DNA from: Ceratobasidium sp. AG-K
Lineage: Eukaryota > Basidiomycota > Agaricomycetes > Cantharellales > Ceratobasidiaceae
NCBI GenBank assembly: GCA_037039685.1
Contig: JAWNGF010000005.1
Coordinates: 1,116,001 to 1,180,000 of the forward strand
Direction: 5' to 3'
Length of the DNA: 64,000 nucleotides
A program made the position numbers and the translations under genes. Positions 55,804-64,000 of this stretch are shown piece after piece; positions within the stretch are counted from its first letter, which is position 1; every line of letters starts with the position of its first letter. Below the pieces are notes generated by a model. The model worked only from the letters and a program-made list of their open reading frames with translations, had not been told where the DNA came from and made no database searches.

Positions 55804-58477
55804 ATGACCACTGTACGGAAAGCCTCCGCTGAATTAGTAACTGAGAAGGGGGAGGCTGTTGAAGAGCTGGAGCATGCTCCCCAACCGCCCAGTAAATCCA
55901 ACAGCCAGGCAGTCACTCATGGAGACGCAGCGCTAGCTATCCTTGGTACCTCAGAAGTTCCCATCCATATAACTCCCGAACAAGATGCCGCCGTTCTACG
56001 CAAAGTTGACAAGTGGCTCGTGCCCGTAAGTGTCTCGTGAAAGCCTCTGCTATGTTCCATGCCAACCTGACCGCCGGTGCTTCAATTAGGTCATGCTTAT
56101 GGTTTACTTCCTCCAGCAACTCGACAAGTGAGGCGGTTCCCCATCTGACACATTTACTGCGAGCGTACTAACGTCGATTGTTCAAGGTCGTCCTTATCTT
56201 ATACCTCTGTGTTTGGAATCGTGTCAGACACCAACCTCGTTGGGTCGCAATATAGTTGGCTGGGCTCGATCGTATACGTCGCTCAACTCGTTTGGCAACC
56301 AGTTTCGTCGTACCTGCTTGTGAGGCTCCCGGTTGGAAAATATCGTACGATGGATGTCCTTTTCCATTTCACGCTCACATTTTATTCATAGTGTTCGTAA
56401 ACGTGTTTATGTGGGGAGTTGTTGTCTCTTGCACAGCCGCCGCGCACAACTTCAATGGACTGATCACAACCCGATTCTTTTTGGGCATCTTTGAGGCGAC
56501 TGTTGGTACGTTACTGTGATGATCTAGCTACCAGATGGAATCAAATACTAATATGTTTATAGCACCCTGTTTCATTACAATTACCCAGATGGTAAGCGTT
56601 GGTATGAGCGCATACATATTAAGTTATTGAAGACTAGCGTAGTGGTGGCGTCGACGTGAACAAACTATGCGTCTCAGCCTGTGGATGGCAATGAATGGCG
56701 TGACAGCAATGGCAAGTTGGTGAAGACTAGACGAGCTGATATATTCTAATTGTTCGATAGTTTGGCTCCTTGCTTGCGTTTGGTGTAGGGCACATCCGAG
56801 GCTCCATCAGGCCGTATCAAGTAAGTTCATCCCATGAGTCCCACAAACGTTGGCTAAATCTCCCGTAGTCAATATTTTTAGTACGCAAGTCAACTCGCCG
56901 GCTGAACCCCAGGCTAATGGTTTTCTAGTTCATCGGCCTTTTGACGCTAGTCCTGTCTCCAATTGTCTAGTAGGTTCTAATCCTCACCTGGGTCATTTAG
57001 CCTTATACTTCTGTCATTTCAGCTTTGTCCTCCCCGACTCGCCAACAACCGCCAAATTTCTCTCACGAGACGAAAAGATCGTAGCACTAGAGCGGCTACG
57101 TGCAAACAACCAAGGCCCGCTCTGTTTCAATTCCCGCTCCTCTTGTATTAACCGTAATCAACAAAACAGGTACCGAGTCTAAAACCTGGGAATGGAACCA
57201 AGTCGCGGAAGTGCTTTTGGATCCCAAGACGTATCTCTGGTTTGCAATGTTTTTCCTGTGCGCGTGAGTACGACTAGGCTGTCAAGCGAGAAAAGTAATT
57301 GATATGTTGATCGGGGGTTCAGACTCCCCTCCGGCGGAATTTCGACCTTTGGGCCGCTGATCCTTAAAGGCTTTGGATTTAACCAGGCAAGTGTTTAGGA
57401 TATTGGACAAGTAGTGTAGCCATGCTGATGTCCTCTCTGCTTAGTTCCATACTAGTACGTACACTCTCATAGGACACCTGCGCACTACTCACTCGCAATT
57501 ACCCCAATTCACAAGTCCTACTCAACGTGGGTCCTCCCCTTGGGCAAAAAAAGCATATGCTGATACCCATTCTAGATCCCGTTTGGTGCGTTCCAGGTCA
57601 TTGTCACTGTCGGCTCAGCCGCCATATCAACCAAGATCAAGCTCAAGTGGCCAGTTGTGTTCTTCCTCACACTACCACCTATTGCAGGGGCTGCAGCACT
57701 CTACGTACTAGGTCGCGACACTGATATTAAGAACAAGCTGCTGGGTTGTTACTATGTTGTACGTTTTGATACATCAAAGTGGAGTAATTTGTTGAGCGTC
57801 GTCTTTCTATAGCTTTCATTCTATACAGGGATTCAACCTATGCTCTATACATGGGCTTCTCAAAATACAGCTGGGCATACCAAGAAGACCTGCACCACAG
57901 GTATTTTTCGTCGCATTGCGTGGGCTATACTTCAATGCTAAAATAACTATAACAGGAATCACCTTCGTTGGCCAATGCGCTGGGAATGTACGTCATTATT
58001 ATCTGCCAGGTGCATACATGTTCATGCTGTTGTTCAGATTATTGGACCATTGCTTTACCGAACCGCCGATGCGCCATACTACCACCTTGGACTCATTTCC
58101 AAGTATGAAACTCGAGTATTGTGTGGGTTCATTCTAACCATATCCCCCCACGCAGCCTAGCTTGTTGGATTGCATTGGCAGTTTTGACGCCGTAAGCCCC
58201 TTGGTTTATCTGGCATTCAACCGGGTTTACTCACCACGTGAGCAGCTTGATGGCCCTCTACTTGTCGCTTCTGAACAGGCGCCACGCCGCTGCACGCCGT
58301 CGCGCAGGAAAGCAAGCCGAGGTGGTTGACATGTCGCTCGAGGATTCCAAGACCGTTCATCAAGCTGCTAAGTTGGATGAAGCAGAAAAAGAAGGAGGTG
58401 CAAGACGCAAATTAAATGATCAAGCATTTAATGATTTGACGGATTTGCGTAACGAGGATTTCATATATGTTCTATGA
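55804..58477 (+). CDS. allantoate-permease-like MFS transporter, intact copy
   Basis: A Dal5-type (anion:cation symporter) major-facilitator protein of roughly 500 residues from more than ten exons. The cytosolic N-terminus ends HITPEQDAAVLRKVDKWLVP. Membrane segments follow: VMLMVYFLQQLDK-SSLSY (TM1), GSQYSWLGSIVYVAQLVWQ (TM2), FVNVFMWGVVVSCTAAAHNF, ITTRFFLGIFEATV-APCFIT, the MFS loop motif WWRRREQTMRLSLWMAMNGV, FGSLLAFGVGHI, FIGLLTLVLSPIV, then LPDSPTTAKFLSRDEKIVAL, KTYLWFAMFFLCA, IPFGAFQVIVTVGSAAISTK, YTGIQPMLYTWASQNTAGHT, GITFVGQCAGN and IGPLLYRTADAPYY, and a polar tail ending DLRNEDFIYVL. Two introns appear to have GC donors (ATG-GCAAGT near 56711 and CAAG-GCCCGC near 57114); with GC/AG splicing the frame stays open. 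Such transporters import allantoate, ureidosuccinate or other organic anions as nitrogen sources, but the substrate is not proven here. Confidence 0.88.
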
Positions 58478-58672
58478 GGATATCCGCTGGTATTCGTCAC
58501 GGAATACGATTATCTGAAACGAGGAACAGCCTGCTGTTATTTGAACGATTGTAACTGAATCAGCCCATAATTACACTAATTCGCCAATTGGAGGCACTGG
58601 TCTATGCACGTTAATCATTTGGCAGACTGACCTATGCAAGTTACTTCTTAACAGCCATTACATATCATATCG

Positions 58673-60364
<1,692 letters not shown>

Positions 60365-60807
60365 CGCTGGTGGTGTATTGCAGTAGAAATACTCAATGGG
60401 ATAGAGAACGATCTGGAATTACGCTCGTCCTTTTATATTGGCCGCTCACTCATCGCGGACGTTTGTTGTGATATTAGGCCTGCCCGGGCGCGGGCGAGTT
60501 CGCTCCGAGTTGTCGATGCCTGAGTCATTGGATAGAGGGGATTGCTAAGTGCTTGCGGCTCATGTCGGCTTTGCTCCTCCGCATATGAACACCTGGAGCG
60601 GATTTCATCCCCACCTATGGCGAGATGACACGGGCAGCATCTTAGTTCAATTTAATACATGTGATTGTCCGGTGGACGGCGCATACTGGTATATTACATT
60701 GGTTCGAACCCACCTATGTTTGTGTTTAAACTTCATCGAGATATTCGGCACCGCAGTGTGATTATATGCGCCAGTAATCATTTCATATATTTCGATATTC
60801 TTGGTTT
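60365..60807. other. spacer between OYE and tRNA ligase; no gene seen
   Basis: About 440 bases upstream of the OYE start and downstream of the tRNA ligase stop. The open frame at 60549-60761 has no motif. Confidence 0.4.
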
Positions 60808-63594
60808 TCAACTATAGCGACTAGCGAATTTGCTCTCTGCCAGACATTTACCCAAATAAACGCTGTGGACATCCTTCCTCTTTCCAGTTCTCCACTCGGA
60901 GATCATGGAGGCCGCCTGGAACGGGTTTATCCCATCTTCCCGAGTGCCAACCGTAAGGTGTAATCGATCCATGATAGCTTCGGGTATCTGTGCGATAACA
61001 CTTTCGGCGAGTTGGCGATGGTCCTCTTCAAACTCTCGGTACATTTCGACCTTTGCTACCGAGAGTGCCATGACATCGCCGTCCCAAACGACGTGGTCGA
61101 ATTCCACTCTGAAACTTGGTTCAATCTCGCCTGCTGATTTTCGTAGCGCCAAGCAGCTTTCCCAGAGATCTGCCGCCTCATGCCGCTCTTTTGTGTGAAG
61201 GAGCGTAATGTGTGGGCGATCAGAAATTCTGTTCTCCTGGACGAGGTGGGACCATAGCTTTAGGCCAGATTCGTGGATCTGCTTGCCGCGCATTTTGCCG
61301 TCGATGAGCGTTTGGACATCAACCTGCGGGACCAAAGCGAAATAACGAGGCGCGGCTTGAGCAGCCTTCTTCTTCCCGGTCTGCTTGACGGTATACGATC
61401 GAGCGGCGGCACATGCCTCGTCAATCTTCTGGTCGTCAGGTATGGTCAAGTCGAGGATGGGAGCAATTCCCGAGATGGCACGTTTCACGGACTGCTCGAA
61501 TGTATCTGTGTATTCCATGTCGACAATGTCGTCTGCTTCTTCAGCCTCGACTTCTTCAAAGGTGCCGAAGAATTTGCTAATAACACCGCGGTGACTCTCC
61601 AACTTGTCGGGGCGTAGGCTTTGATGATTCTCGCCGCGAGCAACGATGCGGTCTGCGCAGATATCGCTAATCTGTCGGGTAGTTTGGTTGAATATCCACT
61701 GGAGGACAATAATATGCCCCTTGTCTCCGTACTGTTCCTTGAGCTCGTGGCGCACGCCATCGCGAAGAGCTCGAAGGTGGTTATTACTATGTGTTGAAGC
61801 CTCGATCAGTTGACGATATGGTTCCGTGAGCCATGTTCACTGACCGATCGGCAAATACCACGTCATGTTTTTCAAGGAGAGTCATGACATTTTGAACGAA
61901 TAAGGGGCCTGTCTTTTTTTGAGGGATATCGTCGCTTTGCGTATGCCCAAATCCATAGATATGTTTGAGAGCTAGCGCAACGGCGGTCTTGCCTAGATAT
62001 TTTTTAGCGGTCGTTATCGTTTGCTGGTGAGTATATGCGCTTACCGCTTCCCGGAATAGCAACCGGCATAATAATTGTCTTGTGGGGACCTTTATACTCT
62101 TGTTTGGTGGTCGGGTCCTTGGTCTCCCTCTCTAGAACAGATTTTCCTTCGGACGTTGCGTACCACTCCAGGAACCGCTCGCGCGCGGCGATGATCCCGT
62201 GCCCCTCGTTGAACCCTTTCAGTGAGTCTCGGTTATGGCGAATTTGTTCGGCGACCCAGTGTTGATATGCTCGTGTTTCTGGGCGACGGAGCATATAACT
62301 AGAAAGCTTCAAGCCTTGTAGCTGACCCTTGTCCGCAGCGGCGAGCATCTTCTTGGTTACCTCGCGCCATTCGCGATACATCAAGTACGGCTCCTCAAAC
62401 TTGATCTTGAAGAAGAACGTCGATCCGGGAGGATAAGGGGGTGGAGTGGATAGCTCTTTCTTGTCTGTAATTCGCTCGCCTCGGGTGCCGCGGTAAGCCT
62501 GAACGAGTTGCGGCTGCCGGTCCGAGACGGTAGTGCGTACGACAAAGCCTTCGACAGCCTCTCCTCGCCACTTTCCGACCTTGGCAATCTCGTCGGTGAA
62601 CTTTTTGACCTCGCCAATGGTATCAAAAGTTATGGCTGCTGTGGCGATGAACCCCCATTCGCGTGCAAAGGCCTCGACTTCGTCGTTTGCGAGAGTGTAA
62701 AAGTCTGCCCGACGCTCGTTGAGACCGTGGAGATGGAGTCCGCTCATTTCCTTCGAGTAGGGAAGGACGTGTTCCTCGAACGAGTCGTCACAGAGCTAGC
62801 ATGGACCAGATATTGAATGAATGCCCGTTTAGGAGATGATCCGAGCGACTCACCTCTGCGACCGCAGTCAAATTTCGTTCAAACAACGTCTTTGCAAAAG
62901 CCTCTTTCGTCTTTCCTGCCTGTTTGAGATGTTTATGCAACCACTCCTCGCCCTTTTGCGCATGACTCGTCGTACTGCCTTCGATTTCCCCCAGAGCGTG
63001 TTTGGAAGTCACAATTAACTCAGTCGAGGAGAGGGCGGACATGAAAATAATACAGCCATTACTCTTGAGCGTAAGGGTATATGGGGCAGTCGTATGCACC
63101 TCGAGGGCTTCCCACTAGAAAACAAATTAGCATGATCCAATGGCGGTCTAAGAAACTACTGGGCTCACCGTATTCCACTTGACTTCGTTCATATTAAAAA
63201 ACTTGTCATATCCCCGAACCACAATCTGGTCCTTTCCAGCGCCAGGGCTGCCCTCGGCCTCATTCTCGTGCCCGTGCGCCGGAATCCAGCGAGTAAATAA
63301 TCCTCGGGCGAGGGTTGGAAACGGGCAGGGAGACTTGGTATACATCCACTCGGTCATCTTCCAGCTCGTGAGCTCAAAGGATTGGTCTGGCACAGCATAT
63401 TTCTTCCCCCGAACAAGCTTGGGCTGGTTTTTGGCGAGTTTACGGAGGTCGTGGATTAGAGCGGCCGAGTCGGGTTGAGTTTGGGGCGCCGGGTCTTTGG
63501 GTTTGTCGGAGATGGATAGGGTTTCGACTTCGATCTCGTCAGCGTCGTCTTGCGTGTCCTCGGGTGCGAGCTCAGCGTAACGCGATGGAGCCAT
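60808..63594 (-). CDS. TRL1: fungal tRNA ligase, ligase-kinase-phosphodiesterase, 854 aa
   Basis: Joins tRNA halves after intron removal and, in the unfolded-protein response, the HAC1-type mRNA halves. Five exons (63169-63594, 62854-63114, 62045-62795, 61845-61992, 60808-61786) close on 854 residues, near the yeast length. Ligase domain: LKSNGCIIF holds the nucleophilic Lys159 (KxNG), then GEEWLHKHLKQAGKTKE and EGFVVRT (motif IV-like). Kinase domain: PVAIPGSGKTAVALAL is the P-loop, split by an intron at GS-GKT, with QKKTGPLFVQNVMTLL and VVFADRNNHLRALRDGVR (DRNN-type motif). Phosphodiesterase domain: PHITLLHTK and LHLTVGT are the two HxT motifs of the 2H family. All catalytic elements are visible. 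The start at 63594 (MAPSRYAEL) is preferred; the frame continues upstream another 49 codons through a hydrophobic stretch. Confidence 0.96.
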
Positions 63595-64000
63595 AACGAG
63601 GCTAGGACTAGTTGGGGCTGAGGAACTAGCAGCAAGACGCGAGAGCGAGAGTGGAGCTATACAGATTCCAGAGAGGGACAGAGAGATCACGGATATCAAA
63701 GAGGCTCGACAAGCCAGACTTGAGTAGATCGTTGACCACAAGTTCGAGTCACAACTCGCCCAGGCACAACTCAGAGTCAGAGATGGTTGACGTCGGGATC
63801 AAATGCAGGTCGCGAGTCATTTAAATCAATCATCGTGATATCATTTGGTACGATTAAGTCATAACTTGGGTAAATAAACATGAACGTTGTCTCCGTACAC
63901 GAAATAGCAACAGCTGAACTGTGGTACAATCTATGTGCACCTCCGATTATGTATAGTGTGGAATGAAATGCGTTTGCCTCGACCAGAAGATCCATGCACC
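63595..64000. other. upstream of tRNA ligase; window end
   Basis: It contains the in-frame 49-codon extension of the tRNA ligase and otherwise no gene. The minus-strand open frame 63777-63995 lacks motifs. Confidence 0.4.

Overview
This window reads as nuclear DNA of a filamentous basidiomycete, most likely an Agaricomycete of the Rhizoctonia/Ceratobasidiaceae type. The evidence is dense short introns (about 44-60 bases, GT/AG or GC/AG), compact multi-exon genes, a fungal tRNA ligase, a BTB protein of the kind expanded in Rhizoctonia, M35 Lys-specific proteases and an allantoate-permease pair. The genus is a judgement from protein style, not from a database search. Exon models were built by hand; where frames close over all exons I give the protein length.

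Layout. 1-6.5 kb: the 3' part of a frameshifted Old Yellow Enzyme gene, a BTB gene (minus) and a decayed GH3 beta-glucosidase. 7.3-10 kb: a fungal protoglobin and a plasma-membrane-type syntaxin (minus). 11.4-27.5 kb: a tandem array of nine members of an unnamed secreted-protein family, all on the plus strand (labelled A to I here): six intact copies of 270-288 residues where counted, one copy with lost start and splice signals, and two relics. 28-31 kb: a CpG-free repeat-like block, a foldback element and a dead aldo-keto reductase. 31-35.5 kb: elongin C, a Ras-type GTPase, a small hydrophilic protein and an acetoacetate-decarboxylase-like protein. 35.5-40.8 kb is gene-poor apart from a short bZIP factor. 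40.8-49.6 kb: a bestrophin-type channel, a relic and an intact M35 protease, and a 575-residue membrane protein. 49.8-63.6 kb: a Gfo/Idh/MocA oxidoreductase, a tandem pair of allantoate-permease-like transporters (first copy eroded, second intact), an intact Old Yellow Enzyme and the three-domain tRNA ligase.

Housekeeping genes (syntaxin, elongin C, Ras, tRNA ligase, bestrophin) are single-copy and clean. They are interspersed with accessory families that duplicate and decay locally: the secreted array, M35, MFS, OYE, GH3 and AKR. Decay by CpG loss is visible in the MFS pair. The most novel object is the secreted tandem family: each member has a signal peptide, a conserved proline-rich segment next to dibasic sites, and a two-cysteine C-terminal domain. 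I cannot assign it a function.
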